Assembly: GCA_000697335.1 (NCBI GenBank)
Contig: JNEM01009148.1
Span: 1 to 44,339, forward strand
Direction of reading: 5' to 3'
Source: Conidiobolus incongruus B7586
Taxonomy: Eukaryota; Entomophthoromycota; Entomophthoromycetes; Entomophthorales; Conidiobolaceae
Length of the DNA: 44,339 nucleotides
The notes beneath the pieces were generated by a model that searched no databases, was not told where the DNA came from, and worked only from the letters and a program-made list of their open reading frames with translations. Positions 1 to 12,070 of the stretch are shown here, one piece after another (position 1 is the stretch's first letter; the number at the start of each line of letters is the position of its first letter). Both the position numbers and the translations under genes were made by a program.

Positions 1-384
1 AAATATTGATAATTAATTAAAATTAAAATATTCATATAGTATAATATTTGAAATCTTTGCAAAATATTATATTTGATTTTACTATTAATATTCTATATAA
101 TATGTTGTAATTTTTTTATGATTTATTAGCAATACTAATATATACTTTTTAAATTATAAAATTCTAAATATAAAGATTAAATATAGATAGATTTTGTTAA
201 AATATGAAATATAACATTATTATTTAGTTGATATATAAACTTGATTAATGAAATATATTATCAATTTATTAATAAAATATTTATATTAATATATTTTCAT
301 AAATTGATAATATAGTTTATTTAATATTAAATGGTTTTTCGTAAAAAACATATTATTAAATAGTATTTTGTCAAAAAATATAGA

Positions 385-413
385 ATTATTATTATTATTA
401 TTATTATTATTAT
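385..413. repeat. (ATT)n microsatellite
   Basis: About nine to ten uninterrupted ATT units lie in AT-rich spacer DNA. Confidence 0.9.
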
Positions 414-2443
414 TTGCAAATAAATTACTAAAGCTCAAAAATAAGGTGTTTATAAAAAATAGCAAATTAAAATTTATAAATGAATAAATGACAGTGACAT
501 TGTTTAAATATGAATAATAAAAAGATGGAGATTAAACAAATACATTTAATATTCATTGTATTAATTTTACAATATGCAGCTTAGTTATTAATAAATATTT
601 AATACATCGGCTAATCATTTTACTCAATTAAAACACTAAATAATTAATGTCATTATACAGTAACAATATATAAATATATCTTTCAAATTGAATAATTTCA
701 AATTTTTAATTAAAATACTGTAACTTATTAAAATCCTTTAAAATAACTAAATATTAAAATTTGAATCAAGTAAAATATAATAAATTAATCAAAATTATTA
801 AAATATAATTAAAATTATTTTATATTTAAGGATTTAAATTAATAAATTTTAAATATTAAAAATAATTTTTAATATATTCTCATGGCTAAAATTGTTAAAA
901 TTGATATTATCTAGACTTAATTTCACAGTGGAATTGGACATTATGGAGCATGGGAATTTTAGATAGACTAATTTTGGAATAAAATTTAAATGAAATGTAT
1001 TTAACCATAAAATTGAGGTGAATAAACTATGATTTCTTGATATTTTTTTTGGTAAAGTATAATAAGCTTTGCTGTAAAAATGAATCTGGTTATATGTTTT
1101 GTTTATTCAGTCTATAAAATCTCTTATATTCATAATTTTGGTTAAATTTTCCAATCCAAAAGACAGTACTATTTCATATAGAATTCAATTCAATTCGATC
1201 CAATACTATTTTTAGATTAGTATGCTGAATGAAAAATTAAAATTCATTTGAATATGCTTTATATATCCATTAGTTTTAACATTAATTATTTATTTTCAAA
1301 TCATATTGAATAGTAAATTATGTCAATAATACCGAAATAGATTAACTAAAATGTTTAAATACATATGATTAAATATCAACATAATTCAATACTTAAAATT
1401 TCAAAATAGTATTTTACAAACTTTGAATTGATTTTTCATTAATATTTAATTAAATATATACCCTTGAATATAAATCAAGTTTCACTATAATTTTGCCTAA
1501 TATACTTGAATAAACTTGAGAATAACAGTTTCAAGAATTTCCACTGGTTTTGCACACACTTACCAATACTTAATCCAGGTCTAGATAAATTATTTCTTGC
1601 AACATAAACGCTCAGATATTATTTTACAATAACATATAAGTTCAAACAATATAGAATTAAATGCGTTATTGTTATTTTTAGTTAAGTATGAACAATTTTG
1701 ACTTTGTTTTTGCCTGTAAAATATCAGAACAAATTGAAGTCATATTTATCAAAGAATCAGCAATATCCAAGAAAAAATATAAAATATGATATATAAGAGT
1801 TTTTACAAAATACCAAAAATAAAACTTTGATAATAAATTTAAAACCTTAACAAAAGTAACTTTATATACGAAATTATTGGGTTGATTAGACCAAAGCTTA
1901 ATTATCAGTGTTATAAATTTTAAACCATATAAAAATAAGTATATAAAGGAATAACCTGTAAAGTTATTTAAGTCTATGAAATCAAGCTTTATTATTATAA
2001 ATTTAAGTTTTTAGAATGTATTTTCATAAAAGAAATGTATAATTAAAACTATAATTATTTGTTAAAATATTAAATTGAAAAAATTAAATAGAATATGTAT
2101 TATTAAAAAGACTTTATAAAAAGATATAAATATCAAATAAATAATAATAAATAAACCTTGGTAAAAAACTAATAATAATAACAAATTCAAAATAATATTC
2201 TTTTGAAAATATTAAAAAATCTGAGCTTGTTTTACTTTTGAACAAAAAAATGTAATTTAAAATAATCAACTGATGATCGGCGGTTTATTAAGGCTAAATG
2301 GAAGAGTATACTTAAACCAAAAAATATTAAAAAATAAATATCAAATATAAATTAATTCATAATAATAACCAATATGTAAATGAAAACTATTGTCATATTT
2401 AAAATAAAATATTTAATACTAATTTTATAGGCTAAAAATTCAA

Positions 2444-2461
2444 ATATATATATATATATAT
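2444..2461. repeat. (TA)n microsatellite
   Basis: A pure TA dinucleotide run of about nine units in the spacer. Confidence 0.85.
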
Positions 2462-4450
2462 TAGTAAACAAAGTGAATATAAATTGAATGTTATTTAATT
2501 GGAATATTAACAAGAGATAAATATATTTTAGCTTACCTATTTTAATAATAAACTAATTGAAATAGCGAACCTATTAATAAAAATACTTAATTAGATTATT
2601 TCCTTTAAAATACAAAGCTTGGTATATTTTATTTTGTATTTTAATACCATTGAAAATTAATAATAACTATTACACTCCTAAGCCAAATATAATTAAAAAA
2701 GGTTTTAACCCTTGAATTTAACATATAGACTTTTGTAACAAATTATTTCTTTTGGAGTTTATATATTTAAAAAAGATACTGTAGCGATTAAATATCTGTA
2801 TCGTTATTATAATAGAGTATAAAACAAATGGTTTTAAAAATTATACTATAAAAAATATTATAAAATGAGAAAATAGAAGAATAAAAAATTCAAATATTAT
2901 AAATAAGATATATAACAAATTTACCAAATTAATCTTTGAACAATATAATATTATTTTTTGCTTGGATTTGAGGTTTAAAAAATATAAATAAATAAATATA
3001 TATATTAAGAATAAAAATACAAAAATAACATAAAACTTACTCAATAAAACAAGGAAATGCCTTTAGTAAATAATAATCATTTGCAAAAAGCATTAAACAA
3101 GTAAAAACATATACAAACTATGGATATTTAATATATTGCTTTGATAAAGCAAGATTTTCTAGTACCCACAATATTATGCAAAGATCGATGAAGACATTAA
3201 TAATGCTAGAAACATACTCCTTTATGATTTAACAGTCAATCAAGCTAGACTTCTAGGATTGGTATTGTGGCTCACCCCCTTGGGGTCTTAAGACTCTATG
3301 CAAGACTTGGACAAAAGTGATCAAATTTGATTAAATTTGGACAAGGTTAATTGTTAGCGATTATCATAAAACGAACCTTAAAAATCAGCTATCCATTTTA
3401 ATTCTTAATTCTACCCCCATCATGATCTCTCTCAACCCAACTAATATGCCTAATTGAAAATAATAGTATAGGTATTCAAAGATAAAAAATTTAAAATTTT
3501 TCATGAAAATTATAAAAATAACAAATTATTAAAAATAATAATGGAATATAATAATTATAAAATATTACTTGACTTTCAATCAAATTAAAATATAAAATAA
3601 AATTAAATTAATATATTCTTGAGAAATTTAATATTAAATATTTTATAGTTATTATAAGAATAATTTAACATTACTAGTTTTAAAAATAATAGGGAATTTT
3701 TTTTATCAAAGTTATAGTTAATAATTTGAGAAAATTAAGTATAATTTTTATTTATTCAAAAAAGGAATATTTTTATTTTAATTTAATAATAAAAAAAATT
3801 AAATATATAAATTATTTCTTTTTATATAAACTTTTTTTTATTTATATTAAGATAATATCAAGTTAACTATTATTATCAAATTATACTTTACAATTTCAAA
3901 CCATACTTTAATTTGTCCATTAAAATATGATTATTATTTGTGATCTACTTGGTTCGCTAAAATATGGAATTCTGATTTCAATTAAAATAAATATGATATA
4001 TTGTGTTATTTTAATAAGCATTCATTTTAAATTAGTTGCTTATAGTAATCAATATTAAAATATATAACATTATATAAACTTTAAATTGTGATTTTTATTA
4101 CTTTTAATAAATTAACAATTTGATTGTTTGTATCATTTTTGATGGGAAGGTTAAATTATTAAATATGTTCAAACTACACAGTTATTCATAAGCTAAATAA
4201 TTTAAATACCAGTTTTTAATTTGGAGTAAAATAAATAAAATTTTCAGTATATTTAAAACTATTTGTATCTATAATTATTTTTCTTATATACAAATGAAAA
4301 ATTAATTGTTATTTAGGATAATAATTTTATTCTGTTTAAAATTAAGTAATTTAAAATGTCTATTTAGGATTAAATACAAAAAAAAATTTTTCTTTTATTA
4401 TTCTTATAACAGAATTTAAAAAGTTATTCAACCAATAGAATTTGATAATA

Positions 4451-4790
4451 TGAATCAATTAGATCGATTAAACTCAATCGGGAATTCACTCATGGATCTC
4501 TTGATTGAATTCACTTTATTTGAATCACAACTAAAATCAGAAATAGTTAGTTAAACTAATATTACAAACATCTGATCTCCTTCCAATTGGAGAAACTGGG
4601 GATCTTCATAATTGTTCTGATTGGATAGCTATGGAAGTTGACTGCTGGATGGAGTACAAGGTCATACACTAATTTTTCAAAGTTCCTGAGAACTTAACCT
4701 GAAGCGCTTTAGTAAGAGAAGTTGAGGGGAGGGAGGGGGAAATAAGTGGGAAGTAATATGAATGAATAAAGAAGATGGTGTAAATGTAAA
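4451..4790 (+). pseudogene. possible small gene relic, family unknown
   Basis: This stretch is clearly GC-richer than its surroundings and gives two protein-like pieces on the plus strand. The first runs from an ATG at 4451 (starts MNQLDRLNSIGN, about 33 residues). The second, in another frame from about 4572, includes the pieces SDLLPIGETGDL and CWMEYKVIH. I could not join them through a convincing intron, and stops interrupt the second piece. It may be a decayed gene, a gene with an odd splice, or chance. It ends about 250 bases before the desaturase, so part of it may be that gene's promoter. Confidence 0.3.
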
Positions 4791-4986
4791 ATTGAGGAGG
4801 TACAATGTATATATAAAAGGATTATCGTTTATCATTCCTATTTTAACTTATTATTTTTATTCTGATGCACTTGATGAATATTTAAAATTATAATTTATTA
4901 CTTTTATTCATAAAATCAAACATATTCACCTATAAATATTAATTATTATCTTCATAATCTGAATAATACTATATCACACTCAATTT

Positions 4987-5023
4987 ATACATACATACAT
5001 ACATACATATATATATATATATA
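4987..5023. repeat. (ATAC)n-(TA)n compound microsatellite
   Basis: About five ATAC units run into about eight TA units and end 17 bases before the desaturase start codon. The tract therefore lies in its 5' leader or core promoter and could affect expression if its length varies. Confidence 0.85.
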
Positions 5024-5040
5024 ATATTTAATAGATCATT

Positions 5041-6123
5041 ATGCCTCCTAACGTATCCCTTTCAACCAAAGTAACTCAAGATATCCACCCAGATCATCGC
5101 CATCCATTATATTTAGGAGAATGGAAGCGTTCAATTCCCTACAAGGACACCGGAATGGCTGTCGATAACATGGATGAACCCCACTTCAAGCGCAAGTTAG
5201 CTATTCTAAAGAAGTATCCCGAAATTGCTAAACTTTATGGCCCAGACTGGAGAACTAAGTACATTATCATTATTACTACTTTGCTTCAACTCGGTTTAAG
5301 CTATCTGATCGGTAAGATTTGGCAACCTAGCGCTCTCCCAATGTTTTTGATGAGCTATTTTGTTGGAGGAACACTCACTGCTCTTTATGGAGTACTGATC
5401 CACGAATGTGCTCACAATCTTTGCTCACATAGCCCCTTGGCTAATCGTATCCTTGGTCTGATCGTTAATACTTGTATTCCTTTCCCTATTTCTTCTTCCT
5501 TCCGCCGTTATCACTTGACACATCACGCATACCAAGGTGTAGATGATATTGATCCTGATCTTCCACTTGAATGGGAATTATATTTGATTAAAGGTAATTC
5601 ATTCCTTAAATTCCTCTGGGTCTTCTGCTATCCCCTCATGTATGTTGTCCGTGGTATTGCTAAGTTCAAGCCTTTAAGTTTTTGGGAAATTGTGAATATT
5701 ATCTATACCATTACTGTCGACCTACTGGTTTTATACTTCTGTGGTGTCCAAGGCTTCCTTTATCTCTTCTTCTCCCTCTGGTTAGGTTATGGTCTTCATC
5801 CTGGCGCTGCTCATTTTATTCAAGAACACTACACCTTTGATGATGGTCAAGAGACATACTCCTACTATGGTGTATTGAATAAGGTATTTATGAATATCGG
5901 ATATCATAATGAACATCATGACTTTATGCAAATTTCATGGGCCAACTTGCCTGAAGTACGTCGTATTGCACCAGAATTCTACAACACTTTGAAATATCAT
6001 ACCAGCTGGGTATGGATGCAAGTCCGTTTCATTACAGAGAGTATGATGGGACCTCAATCCAGAGCTATTAGAAGCCAACAATCCCATAAAGAGGGCAGGA
6101 AATTGGTCGAAAAATCAAATTAA
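5041..6123 (+). CDS. sphingolipid delta(4)-desaturase (DES1 family)
   Basis: A single-exon gene of 360 residues, a usual length for the family. The product is a di-iron membrane desaturase of the ER that puts the delta-4 double bond into the sphingoid base of (dihydro)ceramide. The N-terminal region is polar and carries the family-like stretch around residues 45-70 (DEPHFKRK, KYPEIAKLYGPDW). Hydrophobic segments lie near 74-93, 100-120 and 222-250. All three histidine boxes are present: HECAH at 121-125, HLTHH at 158-162 and HNEHH at 289-293, with the conserved GLHPGAAHFIQEHY stretch at 251-264. The ATG at 5041 gives a full-length N-terminus. There is no intron, unlike the housekeeping genes at 24.6-29.4 kb. 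The fine substrate specificity (C4 desaturase versus C4 hydroxylase) cannot be told from sequence alone. Confidence 0.95.
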   Translation: MPPNVSLSTKVTQDIHPDHRHPLYLGEWKRSIPYKDTGMAVDNMDEPHFKRKLAILKKYPEIAKLYGPDWRTKYIIIITTLLQLGLSYLIGKIWQPSALPMFLMSYFVGGTLTALYGVLIHECAHNLCSHSPLANRILGLIVNTCIPFPISSSFRRYHLTHHAYQGVDDIDPDLPLEWELYLIKGNSFLKFLWVFCYPLMYVVRGIAKFKPLSFWEIVNIIYTITVDLLVLYFCGVQGFLYLFFSLWLGYGLHPGAAHFIQEHYTFDDGQETYSYYGVLNKVFMNIGYHNEHHDFMQISWANLPEVRRIAPEFYNTLKYHTSWVWMQVRFITESMMGPQSRAIRSQQSHKEGRKLVEKSN

Positions 6124-7032
6124 TTTTGACAATTCATAAATATATATATATTTATGATATTTATAATATTTGGATATCATCTTTAATAATATATATTGTT
6201 CACTAACCATAACATGTTTTACAATAATAAATTAATATAGTATAAATCAATATCTAACAGTTATATTGTATTTTATATCTACTTTATCTTAAATCCATAT
6301 TTTTAGTTTGATTATTTATTTTCTTGACTAAATTTGGATATAATATCACTTATGATATATTGTCATTTTAGTAATACTTAAATTTGATATTTGATTTAAA
6401 TTATATTCATCATTTAAATGATCTTTAATTAATTTTAAAATTATTTCAGATACTATAATTAAATAAAAATTACTAATTTTAATTACTATTTTATTTTATT
6501 TCTTATTTTTTTAAGAAAAAAAATTAATATATATTATATAATTTCACATAATTTTTTATCTTCTGTATAATGATAACTCCCTTAAAACTTTTTTAAACTA
6601 TATTATTTAATATTATATTAAATTAATTGGATATATTAAAAAAATAAAATATCGCATAATTAAAATTGGTATGACTCATATTATAATTATACTCATTTAT
6701 TACATTTTTAGCGCCATTATTCACTGTGAATAAATAAATGAGCCGAAATATATCCTAAATAAGGTTGTAAAATTAATGTTCTTTATCAATTTGATACTTT
6801 TCATTATTAGAACATAATTGATCCAATTAAATTAAAATTGATATTACAATTAAAAACTGTGTTTAATTCGTAAAATGATCATTTTCTAGAGAATTTTTTA
6901 AATTGTAACATAATATTATCAACCATATTTTTTTATTACATTATTTTATACTTTATAAATGAATTATTTTAAATAATAAAATATATTTTACAAATTAAAA
7001 ATATTTTTATAATTTAATATTTATTTAATTAA
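6124..7032. other. AT-rich intergenic spacer
   Basis: No open frame or structured element is seen. The part just after 6123 is the 3' end of the desaturase transcript, with several AT-rich stretches that could serve as polyadenylation signals. Confidence 0.6.
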
Positions 7033-7440
7033 CAAACGTCGATACTTAAGGTAATTGATGGGGAATGATCTTGTCAATTACTCAAGAAACTCCGATTACC
7101 ACACTGGATCGTAAAGTCACATTGCAAACACTTATTTCCTGAACTCTAATATAACATTATCACGAACGAACTAATAAACACATCTCTTTTACCTTCATTC
7201 CAAAAGTATCCAGTCTCTAAGTTTTCCTCGTAACCCTCACAAAAGTGTTGAGCTGTGACGAGTGTGAGATAGTTACTTTACACGAAGAACCCAATTTACA
7301 GTAAGCCGTTTGCACCTGATTTGGTGAACCTTATCGATTTCCCGTAACTCTGTGGTAACCTGTCATTTACCACTGGCGATTCCCCGCTTAAGCTCTAAAA
7401 GTCTATTTCCTCCTACAATTACGGTCGTCATAATGATATT
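7033..7440. other. GC-richer island, possible structured RNA or relic
   Basis: About 400 bases with clearly higher G+C than the flanks and sharp edges. All six frames contain stops, so it is not an intact coding exon. Several short inverted repeats could form hairpins: CTCACA/TGTGAG enclosing 7237-7269, GGTAA/TTACC near 7352-7369, and CACC/GGTG near 7312-7325. I compared it by memory with 5S, U1-U6, SRP, RNase P and tRNA signatures and saw no match. It could be a non-coding RNA gene, a decayed gene or a transposon remnant; strand unknown. Confidence 0.35.
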
Positions 7441-9509
7441 AAAAAAATTAATAATATATATGTAATATTTTATATTCTAATTATTTTATTAAAATCCAAA
7501 TTAATAAATAAAATTTATAAAACCTAATATATAATAAATATAATTTCTGAATATTAAATTTCAATAATTTTAAATTATATTATTATTATTATTATTAAAT
7601 TAAATATTTTTAATTATTAATTGATAAACTAAAGCTTATATTTTAATGATAAAACAATGATTAATAATTTAAGTTTTGAAGATTAAAAATATTTTGACCT
7701 AAATTTAATAACTAAGGAATATATATATAAATGAATTTCCATATAGTTTCGTTGATAATAAACCTCCAAAGCAATATATAAATATATTTGAGTATTTTAA
7801 TTCTATAAAACATAATTATAAAAATTCATTTCATATTTCAAAATGAGTTTATGAGTATGAAAAATATATTAATTTAATTAGCATTAGTTTATATAATATT
7901 TTAAAATCGAAACAATATTCAAATTTGTTCAAAAGCAAATTGAATAAGCTAATATCTCAATTGAAACAATATCATACTGAGAGTGCACAATTATAGTTGG
8001 TTGAGAAAATACAATAAAAAATGGTCCTTGAAATTTGTCTATAATAGCTGAGATATTTGAATAGTTTAACAAATTTCCAAGTCAGTAAAGTATAAATATC
8101 ATATAATCTATCAATAAAATCATACTAAAAGTATTATATTTTTATTACTTATTTGAATAGAAGTTTAGTTAAATATAAATTGTCTCATGCAAAATAATAC
8201 TTCCACTACAATGTTGATTGAAATCCTATTTCATATTCCAAGCACTTTGTAGAGATAAAAATTTGGAATAATCTCTTAATAATAAACTTTCAAATACAGT
8301 ATATATATTATTTGATTTTAAAAATATATAAATTTTTGCAAAAAGTAATTTACTCAATTTAAATATACGTTTTTGAATTGTATATTAAGATATATTATAC
8401 TCTCAAGTTAATCATAAAGACATTTTTTATACTATTGAAACTTCTGTACCAATATTTAAAGTAAAAGGAAAAGATTATCTAATTTATTTATATTGATGTA
8501 TTTGTATATAAATTGGGAGTTATTTTGGATTATAAATTTCAAATTAAAATAAAATCAATGATTAATAATTTGAAATTAAAATTGATCTCAAACAATTTGA
8601 TAAGTTGCAATAATAAGCTATTTGATACTTTATATATTAATAAATTTTAATTATTTAATACAAATTTCAAAATTAACCTATATAGTAAATTTGAATATAA
8701 GCAGGAGTACTAAAAGGTTTGTGTATTTAAGTTTTAACATCAATCAGCAAAATTATATCACTTTCATTTATGAATGGTTTTAAACTGAAAATTAATGAAA
8801 TAAGTTATTATTTTTAACTTGATTTATCCATTGAATTTAAAACAAAAATAAAGTGATATTGGTCATTAATGTTATGAAAAAAACGAGGTCATAAGTTGTC
8901 ATTATTATTAAACTATTACCTTTATATTTTAATTTAATAATATATCAAATTTTAATAATTAATTTTAAATTAATCTTTTAAGGAAATATATTTTTGTTAT
9001 TGAAATTTTTTAATAGAAAAAATTATTCTTATATAGGATAATAAAATATACTTATATTGGTAAATCTATCGTTAATATTTATGAGATTAATATTAAATAA
9101 TAATCAATGCTATTAATCAATGTTTACTAAAAACCAGTAATCAAATAAATTATATAAATTTAGCAGAATGTTTATAACTTTAGAGTATGTAAATTTGAAT
9201 TTTTCTCGTTGAAATCATTCAAAATAAAATGAAAAATTACTATATTAATCAAGATTTATTATGTATAATTATATTTTATGACATTTAATTTAGTTTGACG
9301 CAGCAAGACAGTGTTTATTTATTACAAGGCAAAGGTTTCAAATTGGTAATAAGATTCCATCTCTGATCAATCATATCTTAGTTTATAAAGCAAATACTAT
9401 ATTACCATTAATTATATAAACCCAATAAATCTTAACTTAGTTTAAAATTAATAAAATAATTAAATCATTAACTTATCCAATTTAAGATTTACTCTATAAT
9501 TTATAAACT
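7441..9509. other. AT-rich intergenic spacer
   Basis: No gene or RNA is supported. The last 100 bases contain a TATA-like element listed separately. Confidence 0.6.
9414..9423 (+). promoter_or_regulatory. TATA-like element
   Basis: TATATAAACC lies about 90 bases before the ATG at 9510, a plausible distance for a fungal core promoter. In such AT-rich DNA a chance match is quite possible. Confidence 0.35.
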
Positions 9510-10412
9510 ATGTTTAAATTTTTAAAGAAAAGCCCTAAACAACTGTTCAAAGACCGCTCTTCCTTTGATGGTAAGGTGGATGGCAGTCCAGTACATAAGA
9601 TAGGTCCCGAAGAAGGTGTAGACATCGGTGAATATCATTTGTCTTTCAACTGCTATACTGGTGCTATGTTCACATTAATTAAAAATTGTAAAGCTTGTAT
9701 GATGGAGCACTCAGATGAAGAACTTTGCAACTTATTCAGGAAGACTGCGAAAACTATGAAAATTGGTAAAAAAGAAAAAATGTTAGTTGCCCAAATGATG
9801 ATGTCCAGGGAAGATGAAACCATTTACGACAACGTAGCAGCCTTATCATCTGTATTAACTCAGCGTCAACTTTATCGTATATTAATGGATTCAACTCTAC
9901 TTTTTAAATCCAATAAAAAAACTGCTGAAGACTTGGGTAAGGCAATATGCAAGAAGAGACTCGAAGAAATTGCATCAGGTGAAATTGACGGTTATGTGGA
10001 CGCCATTTCCAATACACTTGCTTATGGTGTTAGTCAGGATTTGGTTCGCCCTACGGGATGGAATGATGAATGCCAGCATAAAGGACGCAAATCTTTTTTC
10101 GGTAAGGTGAAAAATGGACACACCTGTGAAGCTTTGATTCCAAATTGTCTGGGAAATGCAGTACTTGGAATATCAATAATTGGTGATCAAATTACTATGA
10201 CCAAGGATGAATTCCTGCGCTTTACCCGCGAGTTCAACATCTCTTGTGATGGATTTATTTTAGATAAAGGTAACATCCATTTGTCTGGTGATGAAGTTAT
10301 AGATAGATGTGATCACGATGAAGGCAAGTGTCAATTTAATGAGCTTCCGGATGAGGTACATGTTGGTTACAGTGAAGAAGCTGATCAAATGATAATTTTT
10401 TATAATGTATAG
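9510..10412 (+). CDS. uncharacterised cysteine-containing protein, 300 residues
   Basis: A single uninterrupted frame, ATG to TAG, with codon use and G+C like the other real genes here, so coding is well supported. I do not recognise a family. The N-terminus is basic (MFKFLKKSPKQLFK) and has no signal peptide or transmembrane segment, which suggests an intracellular protein. There are 11 cysteines (48, 60, 63, 73, 147, 188, 206, 213, 246, 267, 274). Residues 60-63 form CKAC, and the C-terminal third includes RCDHDEGKC (266-274), which resembles a metal or disulfide site without matching a named motif. The C-terminus is acidic. Both flanks are long AT-rich spacers, so context gives no clue. 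An unseen upstream exon cannot be excluded. No function is proposed. Confidence 0.8.
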   Translation: MFKFLKKSPKQLFKDRSSFDGKVDGSPVHKIGPEEGVDIGEYHLSFNCYTGAMFTLIKNCKACMMEHSDEELCNLFRKTAKTMKIGKKEKMLVAQMMMSREDETIYDNVAALSSVLTQRQLYRILMDSTLLFKSNKKTAEDLGKAICKKRLEEIASGEIDGYVDAISNTLAYGVSQDLVRPTGWNDECQHKGRKSFFGKVKNGHTCEALIPNCLGNAVLGISIIGDQITMTKDEFLRFTREFNISCDGFILDKGNIHLSGDEVIDRCDHDEGKCQFNELPDEVHVGYSEEADQMIIFYNV

Positions 10413-12070
10413 TTTAAAACTGCTGAAATGATAGCAAACTAATTACTTATTTGATAAATCCGTATTTAAGTTCATGATGATAATAATACTAATGTTTAAC
10501 TATTAAAGTTAATAAATGAGCATTCAATTTATAATTGAATATTATATTTATTTTGCATTATATTAATTAATTTGGAATTAATTTCAAAATAGGGAAATAG
10601 ATATTTGAACTCATAATCAATTGTTTATTTAATTTGATTAAAAATTGATTCAAATATACCTTGTCAGAAATTTAAATAGGATTTTCTCTTTCTAATAAAA
10701 TATATCAAACCATATTATTAATATGAGAGTGATTTATAAGAAGTAATATTAAATTTTGAATTAATTGAAATCGAGATGTAATATTTGTATTTCAAATTAA
10801 AGTATCAATGAAAGCTATGATATTTGTTATTTATCTATGATGTTTTAATTGATTTATATATAGTTATTAATATTCTAATTTTGATATTATCAAATTTATA
10901 TTGTTTGGTTGAGTGTATTTCAAATTTTATTAATTAATTGGAACACTTTGCTTGGAATTATATTAAAATAATGGTCATTGATAATCAGTGTAATTGTATA
11001 ACTGTTTTAAAGATGAATTATTAATGTGTATCATAATTGATTAGAAACGCACCATTTTCAAGACAATTTAAAACACCAAGCTATATAGATATGTAATTTA
11101 ATTTGAAAATATGATTTTATTCCAATTAACAATACAATAAAAAGGATTTATACACTTTTATGCATCAAATTCAGATAATAATAGTGACGCTTGATTTGAA
11201 TATTTGTTTATTAGATTCTTAGTATATTACCTGCAACAAATATTGGATGTTAATTAATATTTAATAATAATAATCAAAATTTCTAATTTTTAAAATATTA
11301 AATAAAAAAATTTTTAATCAATGTTTTTGCATTTAAATAGTAAAATGTATAAAGATAAATTTTACAAATAAAGTTAATCCTAATAAGTGAATATCATGAT
11401 ATTTTGATCAAATTTATTTTTAATCAAGTAAAAATCTTAGTAAATAAGATAATATATATGATGATCAAGGTGTGATTATTTCATCCATATTATATATTAT
11501 ACTTTGGTTAATATTATTATTTATATTATTCTGTTATCAAAATAAAGTTAATGATGAAATATTTATTTTTCAATCTATTAAATATATTTGAAATTAAATT
11601 ACTGAAAAATATTCATAATGTATTTCATTTGAAAATGATAATGATATTTGGAAAAAGTGTTATTAAATAAATAGAAAGGATTCAAAGTATCTCTGAGTGT
11701 TAATTAAAGTGTATTGATACTGTATATATATATCATTATTTTATCATTATATAATTTTAAATTTTATCACAAATGAATTCATCTGAAATTAATACTTTGA
11801 TTGATATCAATTATAGGAGTTTGTTTAATAGTTTAAATTGATGACGTAGGATATCAAATATAAGATTAGTCAATATATTTAAAATATATGGGTAAAAAAT
11901 TGTTGAGATAAATATGAAAAAAAGATGTTTGAGGTGATTTTATATTATAAATCAATAAAAAACATTTAGAGAATCTTTCAAAATATAAAATATTTATCAA
12001 GACAAAAATAAATGAATTTAATTAAATAGAATATAAAAGAAAGATTAGTAATTTATTAAACAAAAAGGGT
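10413..12070. other. AT-rich intergenic spacer
   Basis: No reading frame, RNA or repeat of note. It separates the 3' ends of the convergent genes at 9510 (+) and 12071 (-). Confidence 0.65.

Larger units (their letters stand above)
1..4440. other. AT-rich intergenic spacer
   Basis: No gene is supported here. Reading frames are short and made of AT-driven residues (F, I, K, L, N, Y). Two microsatellites are listed separately. A slightly GC-richer patch at about 3241-3440 has small palindromes but no coding pattern or tRNA-like box that I could find. Confidence 0.7.

Noticed and set aside
2841-3044. 67-residue minus-strand frame resembling a membrane protein
   Set aside because: Made almost only of F, I, L, Y, K and S from AT-rich DNA; no start context or conservation argument.
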